Source of the DNA: JANMEX01 sp043744175 | GTDB taxonomy: Bacteria; Pseudomonadota; Alphaproteobacteria; Rhizobiales; Rhizobiaceae | Direction: 5' to 3' | DNA: 8,026 bases | Assembly: GCA_043744175.1 (NCBI GenBank) | Contig: JAYTVD010000043.1 | Location: 1-8,026 of the forward strand | Program-made: the position numbers and the translations under genes | Part shown: positions 1 through 7,370 of the stretch, piece after piece | Position numbering within the stretch: the first letter of the stretch is position 1 | How the letters are laid out: each line of letters starts with the position of its first letter | The notes under the pieces: generated by a model | Seen by the model: the letters and a program-made list of their open reading frames with translations, nothing else | The model's database searches: none | What the model was told of the DNA's origin: nothing

Positions 1-2291
1 GCAAACAGGCGGGTAAGCGCAAGAGTGAAGGCCTTATCGGGCCAGCGCGGCTTCTTGCTGAACCTGCCTATCAAAAGCTCTTGGCTGCGGAGCCCCTGCT
101 TCGCCGCGCCATCCCTGCCCTCACGATTATCTTCCTGATTGTTGTGGCCGTTGCCCGTTTCTTGTCTCTGCTTGAAACCCGCGATGCCCTGCAAGCACAG
201 GCGGAAAATAACGTCAGTCTCACAGCTGCAATTCTTGAGGCCAAGCTGACGCCGATGTTGGCGGCCAATCATGATTTAACGCACAGTGACATTGCTGCCG
301 TCCTTGAAATTCCGGACATCTCCGGCGTTACGGTCAACCATACGACATTGATGATTTTGGACGGTACCACGAAGGTTCTACAGACCCGCGGACCTGATAG
401 CTCGTTCCAGGGCAAGCAGTTAGACCAGATGGCGGGCGATGCGCAACCGCTGTTTCTGTTTGGCGAAAGCGCCGGCGTCATGCGCGTCATATTCTCAGGC
501 CGCGAACATCTAGTTGCATTGCGGTTCTTGGGTAATAGCGGCAAATCTGCCGTTGTGGTGCAGGATTTGGATTTGGTGCTAGCGGATTGGAAACAATCTG
601 CGTCCATGAATGTCACGTTGTTTGTTCTCACGTCGGGTCTGCTTTTGGTCATTCTCTATGCCTATTTCAGCCAAGTGGCACGGGCCAAGGATGCGGATAA
701 AATTTATGGCGATACACATGCCCGCATTGACCTTGCGCTGTCGCGTGGCCGCTGTGGCCTGTGGGATTGGGACATGGCGCGGGGGCGTCTCTATTGGTCG
801 CGCTCCATGTATGAACTGTTAGGCTATGAACCGCGCGATGCGATATTATCCTTCGGCGAAGTCGAAGAGATTATGCATCCCGAAGACGGCGACCTTTACT
901 CGCTGGCAAAGCGCGTGACCGCCAAGGAAATTTCGCAAATTGATACCATGTTCCGGATGCGCCACGCCAAGGGCCATTGGGTTATCATGCGTGCCCGCGC
1001 GCAAATTGTTGACCCTACAAAGGATGACATCCATCTCATAGGCATTGCTGTTGACGTAACCGAGCAGCACGAGATGGCGCATAATGTCGAAGTAGCAGAC
1101 AATCGTTTGCGCAATGCGATCGAAAATATTTCTGAGTCCTTTGCGCTATGGGATGCCGCAGGCAAGTTGCTCATTTGCAATTCTAAATTCCAGGAAATCT
1201 CTGGCGCAAGCGAAGCCCTGTTGCGTGAACGCCCTACCCAATTTGAGATTGACCAAGTGCGTCCGTTCATCACGCAAAAGCGCATGGCAAGCGATGCTGG
1301 CGAAGAAGGTGCGCAAACTTTTGAACGCTTGCTGGCAGACGGTCGCTGGTTACAAGTCAATGAGCGCAAGACGAAAGACGGGGGGCTGGTTTCAATTGGC
1401 ACTGATATTACGCTTATCAAACAGCATCAAGAGCGCCTGACAGACAGCGAGCGCCGTTTGATGGCGACCATCAACGACCTTAGCATTGCCCGCAAAGCCG
1501 AGAGCGAACGCGCGCAAGAAGCGCTTGAACTGAACGATAAATACAGCTTTGAAAAAGAGCGGGCGGAAGCGGCCAATATCGCCAAATCCGAATTTTTGGC
1601 AAATATGTCTCATGAGCTGCGCACGCCGCTTAATGCCATTATCGGCTTCTCGGATATCATGAAATCAGGCATGTTCGGCCCATTGGGATCGGACCGCTAT
1701 GAGGAATATTCTTGCGACATCCACCAAAGCGGAAACTATCTATTGGGTGTTATCAATGATATTCTCGATATGTCCAAAATCGAAGCCGGACGCTATTCAC
1801 TGGACCTTGAACCTGTCGATCTTTGCCCCCTTATCAAAGAGGCCGTGCGGGTTATTGCGGTTGCCACTTGCGCTAAAGATATTGAAGTCATCACCCGTAT
1901 TGACGAGAAAATTGCTGTCCATGCCGACCGGCGTGCCATCAAACAAATATTGCTCAACCTCCTATCCAACGCCTCAAAATTTACTGACAAAGGCGGGCGT
2001 ATCACTGTGCGGGCAAAGCGGACTGGCGGCGCACTGGCGCTTACAATAGAAGATACCGGCTGCGGTATTCCGCGCTCTGCCCTGCCGAAAATCGGCCAAC
2101 CGTTTGAGCAAGTGCAGAATCAGTTGACCAAAAGTCATGCTGGCTCCGGTCTCGGGCTCGCCATCTCGCGTTCGCTGGCAGAACTCCATGGCGGGGCATT
2201 AAAAATACGGTCGCGCGAAGGCGTCGGCACAATTGTTTCTGTTCGTATTCCGATGAGCGCGTTACAGTCCAGCGAATTGAAGGCGGCTTAA
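1..2291 (+). CDS. pleC: PAS-domain membrane sensor histidine kinase, probable PleC (5' end outside window)
   Basis: Inner-membrane histidine kinase. The frame runs without a stop from base 3, so the TTG at 81 is an internal leucine and not the start; 762 residues are visible. In order (numbered from base 3): a transmembrane helix near 37-57, a periplasmic region, a second helix near 203-223, a PAS_3-like domain with PAC tail near 236-356, a second PAS near 368-476, a likely coiled-coil linker, HisKA with phospho-His537 (HELRTPLNAI), the ATPase N-box with Asn652/Asn656, DTGCGIP at 684 and GSGLGLAIS at 714. There is no receiver domain. The stretch after the histidine (GFSDIM, GPLG, DIHQSG, INDILDMSKIEAG) is typical of the PleC/DivJ/PdhS family, which acts on DivK and related regulators in alphaproteobacterial cell-cycle control. 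PleC mainly dephosphorylates DivK, and Thr541 (His+4) is compatible with phosphatase activity. Two membrane helices around a periplasmic domain plus two PAS domains, convergent with glnE, favour PleC over DivJ or PdhS. Kinase: near certain; PleC orthology: moderate. Confidence 0.75.
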   Translation, partial: KQAGKRKSEGLIGPARLLAEPAYQKLLAAEPLLRRAIPALTIIFLIVVAVARFLSLLETRDALQAQAENNVSLTAAILEAKLTPMLAANHDLTHSDIAAVLEIPDISGVTVNHTTLMILDGTTKVLQTRGPDSSFQGKQLDQMAGDAQPLFLFGESAGVMRVIFSGREHLVALRFLGNSGKSAVVVQDLDLVLADWKQSASMNVTLFVLTSGLLLVILYAYFSQVARAKDADKIYGDTHARIDLALSRGRCGLWDWDMARGRLYWSRSMYELLGYEPRDAILSFGEVEEIMHPEDGDLYSLAKRVTAKEISQIDTMFRMRHAKGHWVIMRARAQIVDPTKDDIHLIGIAVDVTEQHEMAHNVEVADNRLRNAIENISESFALWDAAGKLLICNSKFQEISGASEALLRERPTQFEIDQVRPFITQKRMASDAGEEGAQTFERLLADGRWLQVNERKTKDGGLVSIGTDITLIKQHQERLTDSERRLMATINDLSIARKAESERAQEALELNDKYSFEKERAEAANIAKSEFLANMSHELRTPLNAIIGFSDIMKSGMFGPLGSDRYEEYSCDIHQSGNYLLGVINDILDMSKIEAGRYSLDLEPVDLCPLIKEAVRVIAVATCAKDIEVITRIDEKIAVHADRRAIKQILLNLLSNASKFTDKGGRITVRAKRTGGALALTIEDTGCGIPRSALPKIGQPFEQVQNQLTKSHAGSGLGLAISRSLAELHGGALKIRSREGVGTIVSVRIPMSALQSSELKAA

Positions 2292-2304
2292 CAGCGAACA
2301 AAAT

Positions 2305-2334
2305 AAAACCCCGGAAATTGCTTTCCGGGGTTTT
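2305..2334. terminator. Bidirectional intrinsic terminator between converging genes
   Basis: A perfect 13-bp inverted repeat (2305-2317 with 2322-2334) closes a 4-nt loop (2318-2321). The core is CCCCGGAAA/TTTCCGGGG with A4 and T4 flanks. Read on the plus strand it ends in TTTT, 13 nt after the kinase stop. Read on the minus strand it ends in TTTTATTTTGTT, the better U-tract, and lies just after the EF-hand stop. It fills the only gap between the two converging genes, so it probably ends both transcripts. Confidence 0.8.
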
Positions 2335-2346
2335 GGAAATTATAGA

Positions 2347-2931
2347 TTACTGCATGTCATCAGGACCATCGGGCCCGTCACCCTTGCCGCCATGGTGACC
2401 CTTTTTGCCATGACGAGGCATTTCGTCTTTGACGACCTTGCCATCATTGTTCTTGTCCATCAAAGCGAAAATCTTCTTCTGACCAGTGGTGATTTCTTCT
2501 TGAGTCAAAGCACCATCGGAATTCGCGTCAAATTTTTCGATCATGCGCTTTGCCATGTTTTCGGCGCGCATTTTTTCAATTGCAGCGGCCATTTCTTCAA
2601 CGGTTACTTTGCCGTCCTTGTTGGTATCCGCTAGAATGAAGCGGTCACCGGCAGCCTTGGAGAATTCTTCAAAGGAAATATCACCGCTCTTGTCAGCGTC
2701 CATTGTGTCAATGTTCATGGCCGGGCCGCCCATCATGCCGCGATCCATATCGCCGCCATGGCGGTTTTTTGCAACAGCTGCGCCGCCTACTACGGTTGCC
2801 AATGCCAAGAAACCCAGAGCCATCATGCTCTTATTGCTGAAGCGCTTTGTTGAAACGGGCGCTGCGGTTTCGCTTGTCACGTTTTCCGGCGTTGCTTCAT
2901 TTTCCGGCTTCATTTCGTTTGTATTGTCCAT
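2347..2931 (-). CDS. Membrane-anchored four-EF-hand calcium-binding protein
   Basis: A 194-residue protein predicted to bind Ca2+ at the periplasmic side of the inner membrane. The ATG at 2931 is chosen because AAGGA (2941-2945) lies 9 nt upstream; an in-frame ATG at 2952 and GTGs at 2934 and 2976 are alternatives. Residues 1-28 are acidic and low-complexity. KRFSNK (29-34) precedes a hydrophobic segment at about 36-54 ending AAVA-K, so it is either a signal anchor or a signal peptide cleaved after Ala54; positive-inside charge puts the rest outside the cytoplasm. Four canonical 12-residue loops follow: 78-89 (DADKSGDISFEE), 102-113 (DTNKDGKVTVEE), 135-146 (DANSDGALTQEE) and 159-170 (DKNNDGKVVKDE). 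All have acidic or Asn ligands at 1, 3 and 5, Gly at 6 and Glu at 12, so all four should bind. The tail (171-194) is rich in His, Gly and Asp and could bind other metals. It is last in the operon, 60 nt after glnE. Its physiological role is unknown to me. Confidence 0.85.
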   Translation of the reverse strand: MDNTNEMKPENEATPENVTSETAAPVSTKRFSNKSMMALGFLALATVVGGAAVAKNRHGGDMDRGMMGGPAMNIDTMDADKSGDISFEEFSKAAGDRFILADTNKDGKVTVEEMAAAIEKMRAENMAKRMIEKFDANSDGALTQEEITTGQKKIFALMDKNNDGKVVKDEMPRHGKKGHHGGKGDGPDGPDDMQ

Positions 2932-2933
2932 CA

Positions 2934-2981
2934 CTTTTGTTCCTTGTTGCATCGACACCCCCGATGCGGGAAGCACAAAAG
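2934..2981 (-). promoter_or_regulatory. Nested inverted repeat over the EF-hand gene's ribosome-binding site
   Basis: In the minus-strand transcript an outer 7-bp stem (CUUUUGU, 2981-2975, with ACAAAAG, 2940-2934) encloses an inner 6-bp stem (GCAUCG, 2967-2962, with CGAUGC, 2954-2949) around a 7-nt loop. The Shine-Dalgarno AAGGA (2945-2941) lies between the stems, and its GGA can also pair with UCC (2971-2969). The outer stem ends 2 nt before the ATG. The fold would hide the ribosome-binding site. The pairing is seen directly; a regulatory role is inference. Confidence 0.4.
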
Positions 2982-2991
2982 CAATGGCCCA

Positions 2992-5928
2992 TCATTTGCC
3001 TTTGTGCGGTTTACGGAAAAGGCTATCGAAAATAATCCGAACCTCTTTTGCCGTATCTCTGACATGTGCTTGAAGTGAACTTGCATCCGGCAAATCCACC
3101 GCGTCACACATTATGCCTAGTAGCGTTTCGCTTGGCGCTTCTTCGCCCAAATCTTGGGTCAGACAAAGACGAAGTATCTGCGTCAACTCGCTAAACAGTT
3201 GGTGAGAGGCTACCAGAAATTCAAGCTGGCTTCGAGTTAAGCTTTTGTAATGGATGTAATGAAGCGTCTCTTGGGTAGCTGTATGGTGCGCCCCGTCGAT
3301 GCGCCCGCTCATGGCCGCAGTCTGCGCGATAAACTCCAAATCTATCAAGCCACCGGGCATTTGCTTGAAGTCCCAAGCACCTTTGGAGGGTTTTTCCTTT
3401 TCAATCATGTCCCGCATTTCAAGGACTTCTTTGTCTGTCTTGGCCATGTCACGCGGGGTGTTCAATACGTCCATAATTATGGATTCGATGCGTGGTTGGA
3501 ATGCAGGGTTTGCCACCACTACGCGGGCGCGGGTGAGTGCCATATGTTCCCAAACCCATGCCTCTTCACGCTGATATTGCTGAAATGCGTTGAGGCGCGT
3601 CGCCACTGGTCCCTTATTGCCGGAGGGACGAAGGCGCAAATCCAGCTCATAAAGCACGCCCTCGGCAGTGGGCGCGGATACGGCGGCGATAAGCCTTTGG
3701 GTTAGCCGCGTGTAATAAAGCGATGGGGCGAGCGGCTTTTCGCCGTCCGACTCTTCTGCGTCGTCCGGATGATCATAGAGCAAAATGAGATCAATATCAG
3801 AACCAGCGGTAAGTTCACGGCTGCCGAGTTTGCCAAGCCCCAGCAGTGCCACCTCTCCGCCTTTGATGATGCCGTGACGCTGCCTAAACTCATTGTGCAC
3901 GAGCATCAGCGTTTGGTTCAGCAAAAGGTCTGCCAAATTTGAAAGCGCCAATCCGGCTGCTATCGGCTTTAGCGCCCGTGTCAGCATGCGCACGCCAATC
4001 AGGAATTTTTGTTCATTGGCAAAAATGCGCAACCGATCAAGATTTTCCTCATAGCCCGCCTCGCCGCTCATGAACGCGGCCAGCCGCGCTGACAAATAGA
4101 CAGATGTCGGCACATCGCGGTAGATGCCTGGGTCCAAAAGCCCATCGAAAACGTGAGGTTTACGTGTGATAATTTGTGACAGGCGCGGCGCGGCGCCCAT
4201 AATTTTAACCAGCAGCTCCAGCAACGCCGGATTGGTTTGCAGCAGAGAAAATAGCTGGATGCCGGATGGCAGACCTTGCAAAAACTCATCAAAGCGCACC
4301 AGCGTATCGTCCGCCATGCCCGTCGCGCCAAAGGCTTTCAGCAGCGCAGGCGTAAGCTCCGTCAGCCGCTCGCGCGCCTCCGAAGACTGGGTCGCCTTAT
4401 AACGCCCGAAGTGCCACGAGCGGATAATACGGCACATATCGCTTGGACGGACAAAGCCCAGATCGGTGAGCGTTTTGATGGTCCCCGGATCATCATTGTC
4501 GCCGGTAAATACCAAATTACCAATGCCCGCCGAGAGCTGTGGCGCGGTCTCAAACAGCGCTGCATAGTGGCTTTCGACGACTTGCAGCGAGGCGCGCAGG
4601 CGTTTGGAAAACTCGTCAACTGTCTTGAAACCAGCCATCCGCGCGATGCGCAGCAGCTCGTGTTCGTCACTGGGCAAATCATGGGTTTGCTCGTCAGCAA
4701 CCATTTGAATGCGATGCTCGACATCCCGTAAGAACCAATATTCACGGGCTAGCGCGTCGCGGGCACTATTGGAAATCCAACCCTTAGCCGCCAGCTTGGC
4801 CAGCATCGGCACGGTTTGACGGTCTCGCAACTCTGGCTCGCGGCCACCGGCGATAAGTTGCTGTGTTTGCACGAAAAACTCGATTTCGCGGATCCCGCCG
4901 CGCCCGAGTTTCACATTGTGCCCGTGTACGGCGATTTCGCCGTGACCTTTGTGGGCATGGATTTGGCGTTTGATGGAATGGACATCAGCAATCGCCGCGT
5001 AATCCAGATACTTGCGCCAGATGAAGGGAGAAAGCTCTTTGAGAAATGCCGCGCCGGCCGGAATATCTCCGGCAACAGGTAGCGCCTTGATGAGCGCCGC
5101 ACGTTCCCAATTTTGGCCGCGCCCTTCATAGTACAGCATCGCGGCATCGACAGGTATTGCCAACGGCGTGGAGCCGGGATCCGGGCGCAGGCGCAAATCT
5201 GTGCGGAAGACGTAGCCATCTGCCGTCCTATCTTGCAAAATGCGCACCAGACGGCGCGTCAGCCGCGTGAAGGTTTCGATGCCCTCATAAGGATCAGCCA
5301 AGATTCCGGCATGGGGATCAAACAGAACGATGAGATCAATGTCTGATGAATAGTTCAACTCGTAAGCACCGAGCTTGCCCATAGCGAGGATTATCCAACC
5401 ACTGCCCTCTTCCGGCAGTTCCGGATTTTTCAAGGTGAGTTTGCCGCTGTTTGCGGCATCGCGCAGCAAGAACCGAATTGTCGCCTGAACCGCAGCGATG
5501 GCAAGACGGGACACCAGCTTCGTGGTTTTTTCGCCGCCCAAGACGCCCGCCAAATCGCAAAGCGCAATCAAGAAATGCGCTTCTGATTTGTGCCGGCGCA
5601 AAACTGTCATGAGACCCTGCTCTGTCGTCTCGGTTAGCCCTAGCGCCGGCATGGCCTCAATGAGTGACTCGATGCGTTGGATGGCTGGGGCATCAAACAG
5701 CCGATCCAAAAACAGTGGATTGATAAGCGCCGTGCTGCGCAAGAAAGGCGAGAGATCAAGCATCGCATCGAGAAATGTTGAAAGCAGAGACTTTGATTTC
5801 GTGAGCTCAGCAAGACGGGGCAAGTCCTCCTCTTTGGCGCGAAGGCCGAGGTCTTTCAGATAAGAGCTGGCCGCTTTGGCATCGAGTGCGAGTAGGTCTT
5901 TGGGCGCAGCTCCAAACCAATTTTCCAT
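2992..5928 (-). CDS. glnE: Bifunctional glutamine synthetase adenylyltransferase/adenylyl-removing enzyme
   Basis: Cytoplasmic enzyme that attaches AMP to, and removes it by phosphorolysis from, a tyrosine on glutamine synthetase (GlnA), switching ammonia assimilation off and on. In known systems PII protein and glutamine control it. The 978 residues hold two nucleotidyltransferase lobes. The N-terminal adenylyl-removing lobe has GKLGAYELNYSSDIDLIVLF (185-204; Asp196, Asp198) with a third carboxylate in DLRLRPD (Asp244). The C-terminal adenylylating lobe has GKLGSRELTAGSDIDLILLY (699-718; Asp711, Asp713) with Asp763 in DLRLRP. Each lobe is followed by its helical domain, marked by GRGGIREIEF (342-351) and MPGGLIDLEF (857-866). 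Both active sites look intact, and the length is slightly above the 946 residues of the E. coli enzyme, as is usual in rhizobia. The ATG at 5928 is supported by AGAAGG 7 nt upstream. It starts 11 nt after the sensor kinase stop, so it is probably translated from the same message. Identification is very secure. Confidence 0.98.
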   Translation of the reverse strand: MENWFGAAPKDLLALDAKAASSYLKDLGLRAKEEDLPRLAELTKSKSLLSTFLDAMLDLSPFLRSTALINPLFLDRLFDAPAIQRIESLIEAMPALGLTETTEQGLMTVLRRHKSEAHFLIALCDLAGVLGGEKTTKLVSRLAIAAVQATIRFLLRDAANSGKLTLKNPELPEEGSGWIILAMGKLGAYELNYSSDIDLIVLFDPHAGILADPYEGIETFTRLTRRLVRILQDRTADGYVFRTDLRLRPDPGSTPLAIPVDAAMLYYEGRGQNWERAALIKALPVAGDIPAGAAFLKELSPFIWRKYLDYAAIADVHSIKRQIHAHKGHGEIAVHGHNVKLGRGGIREIEFFVQTQQLIAGGREPELRDRQTVPMLAKLAAKGWISNSARDALAREYWFLRDVEHRIQMVADEQTHDLPSDEHELLRIARMAGFKTVDEFSKRLRASLQVVESHYAALFETAPQLSAGIGNLVFTGDNDDPGTIKTLTDLGFVRPSDMCRIIRSWHFGRYKATQSSEARERLTELTPALLKAFGATGMADDTLVRFDEFLQGLPSGIQLFSLLQTNPALLELLVKIMGAAPRLSQIITRKPHVFDGLLDPGIYRDVPTSVYLSARLAAFMSGEAGYEENLDRLRIFANEQKFLIGVRMLTRALKPIAAGLALSNLADLLLNQTLMLVHNEFRQRHGIIKGGEVALLGLGKLGSRELTAGSDIDLILLYDHPDDAEESDGEKPLAPSLYYTRLTQRLIAAVSAPTAEGVLYELDLRLRPSGNKGPVATRLNAFQQYQREEAWVWEHMALTRARVVVANPAFQPRIESIIMDVLNTPRDMAKTDKEVLEMRDMIEKEKPSKGAWDFKQMPGGLIDLEFIAQTAAMSGRIDGAHHTATQETLHYIHYKSLTRSQLEFLVASHQLFSELTQILRLCLTQDLGEEAPSETLLGIMCDAVDLPDASSLQAHVRDTAKEVRIIFDSLFRKPHKGK

Positions 5929-5935
5929 TTAGCTG

Positions 5936-5941
5936 CCTTCT
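5936..5941 (-). promoter_or_regulatory. Ribosome-binding site of glnE overlapping the upstream stop codon
   Basis: AGAAGG reads toward the glnE ATG with a 7-nt spacer. Its first two bases are the last two of the sensor kinase stop codon TAG (5942-5940). This decides the glnE start and suggests that ribosomes finishing the kinase can reload on glnE (translational coupling). Confidence 0.8.
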
Positions 5942-7370
5942 ACTTTTCGTCTGCGCTGCCTTTAGGGAAGAGCAGCGATACTTTGAGACCTTGCGGCTCG
6001 TTCGCGTCAATCCGCATTTCACCTTTGTGAAGTTTCATCACCGCTTTGGCAAGCGAAAGTCCGAGACCCGATCCTGGCTCGCTGCGGCTTTTTTCGAGAC
6101 GTACAAAACGCTCAGTAACGCGTTCACGGTCCTCTTGGGGGATGCCAGGTCCCGTGTCACTGACTTTAACGACCGGCCTACCCAGCTCGTGCGCCGCCCT
6201 TACGATCACCGTTGCGTTCCCGTGCTCAGTTCGGGCGTATTTCAGTGCGTTGTCGATGATGTTTGAAAGCGTCTGGCTAAGCAATTCGCGGTTGCCTGAG
6301 ATCAAAATTTTCGGCGTGATCTCCGCCGACAGCACTATGCCCGCCTCTTCCGCCAGCGGCTCATAAAGCTCCACCACATCCGCCGTTATCGCCGACAGAT
6401 CTACTTCTGCCATGCTTTCACTGGAATACCCTGCCTCCAGCCTAGAAATCATCAAAATCGCATTGAAAGTGCGGATAAGTTGATCAGATTGGGCAATCAT
6501 ATCCTCGAGTGCCGCGCGATATTCCTTGGTCGTCTGTCTAGTGGCCAGCGCTGCATCCGCACGGTTGCGCAGCCGCGTGAGCGGCGTTTTCAAATCATGG
6601 GCGATATTGTCAGAAACCTGCTTCAAACCATCATTTAAGTTAGAAATCCGGCCAAGCATTTGGTTGAGATTGTCCGCCAATCGGTCAAATTCATCGCCCG
6701 AACCTGTCACCGGCAGCCGTCCAGTCAAATCTCCACTCATGATACGGCGGCTGGCTATAGACACGCCATCAATGCGCCGCAGCGCATGACGCCCGACAAA
6801 ATACCAAATCAGCAACGCGCCGATACCCATCATGGCCAGCGCCAGCGAGAGAGCACGTTGCACGATCTTCTTGAACCGCTCCGGCTCACCCAAGTCGCGT
6901 CCTACCAAGATGCGCATTTGATTGGGGAGAATGAAAACATGGGCCAAGGCATGGTGGAAACGCTCAGCACCATCGCCTTTCGGAACATCCATACTGTCCT
7001 CGGAGTAACGCTGATAAAGGAACGGCTCTTTAGTCCAGCCTTCCCGCGCCAAAATTGCGCCGTCAATTTCACCAACATTGCCCGCCAAAACGCGGCCTGT
7101 GCTATCAGCAATCAGATATAAATTTGCCCCGGGAGCGCGTGAACGGCGGTCAATGGCGCGGACCAATCCCGGCAACCCGGTGCGGGAGTAGATCTGCGCT
7201 AGGTCAGTAATTTCGTCGTTGACGGTGCTTTGGGTTTGGTTGACGAGAAAGCGAGCCGATTCGCCGGTCATATAGGCGACCAACGCCAATGCACATACGG
7301 TAAACAGCACAAGGTACATTGCAGAAAGCCGCGCCGCTGTTGTCGAAAAAATCGCGCGTAAGCGACCCAT
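5940..7370 (-). CDS. HAMP-domain sensor histidine kinase paired with the OmpR-type regulator
   Basis: Inner-membrane sensor kinase of 476 residues. A transmembrane helix (about 15-36) and a second (about 174-192) flank a periplasmic domain of roughly 135 residues; its NLYLIADSTGRVLAGN stretch (83-98) looks like a PAS/Cache-type fold strand. HAMP follows (about 193-246, with SGDLTGRLPV), then HisKA with phospho-His258 in AHDLKTPLTRLRNR, the N-box with Asn370/Asn374, DTGPGIP at 405 and GSGLGLSLAKAV at 433. Asp259 and Thr262 fit the H-E/D-x-x-T pattern linked to phosphatase activity, so it probably both phosphorylates and dephosphorylates its partner. Its ATG overlaps the regulator stop by one base (TGATG), showing translational coupling and a cognate pair. 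The signal cannot be read from the sequence. It resembles the kinases that I recall next to glnE and sometimes a DegP protease gene in rhizobia, which would fit envelope-stress sensing; that is recollection and weak evidence for function. Confidence 0.93.
   Translation of the reverse strand: MGRLRAIFSTTAARLSAMYLVLFTVCALALVAYMTGESARFLVNQTQSTVNDEITDLAQIYSRTGLPGLVRAIDRRSRAPGANLYLIADSTGRVLAGNVGEIDGAILAREGWTKEPFLYQRYSEDSMDVPKGDGAERFHHALAHVFILPNQMRILVGRDLGEPERFKKIVQRALSLALAMMGIGALLIWYFVGRHALRRIDGVSIASRRIMSGDLTGRLPVTGSGDEFDRLADNLNQMLGRISNLNDGLKQVSDNIAHDLKTPLTRLRNRADAALATRQTTKEYRAALEDMIAQSDQLIRTFNAILMISRLEAGYSSESMAEVDLSAITADVVELYEPLAEEAGIVLSAEITPKILISGNRELLSQTLSNIIDNALKYARTEHGNATVIVRAAHELGRPVVKVSDTGPGIPQEDRERVTERFVRLEKSRSEPGSGLGLSLAKAVMKLHKGEMRIDANEPQGLKVSLLFPKGSADEK

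Noticed and set aside
896..1420. Minus-strand open frame (174 codons) inside the left kinase
   Set aside because: It is fully antisense to the PAS domains, low in domain-like content and without a convincing ribosome-binding site.
2753..2770. CCGCCATGGCGG palindrome followed by six T, resembling a plus-strand terminator
   Set aside because: It has no spacer loop, so the stem shrinks to 4 bp. It lies within codons for the Arg-His-Gly-Gly region of the EF-hand protein, and no plus-strand transcript is expected here.
2543..3073. Long plus-strand open frame (176 codons) opposite the EF-hand gene
   Set aside because: It lies antisense to a gene with four clear EF-hand loops and to the end of glnE, and its translation shows no recognisable domain; it is a shadow of codon bias.
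2992..5928. Possible loss of one GlnE activity
   Set aside because: Both nucleotidyltransferase lobes keep their paired aspartates (196/198 and 711/713), third carboxylates and the following helical-domain motifs, so a single-function enzyme is not supported.
6660..7121. Plus-strand open frame (153 codons) inside the sensor kinase
   Set aside because: It is antisense to the periplasmic, HAMP and membrane regions of a well-supported kinase, with no recognisable protein features.
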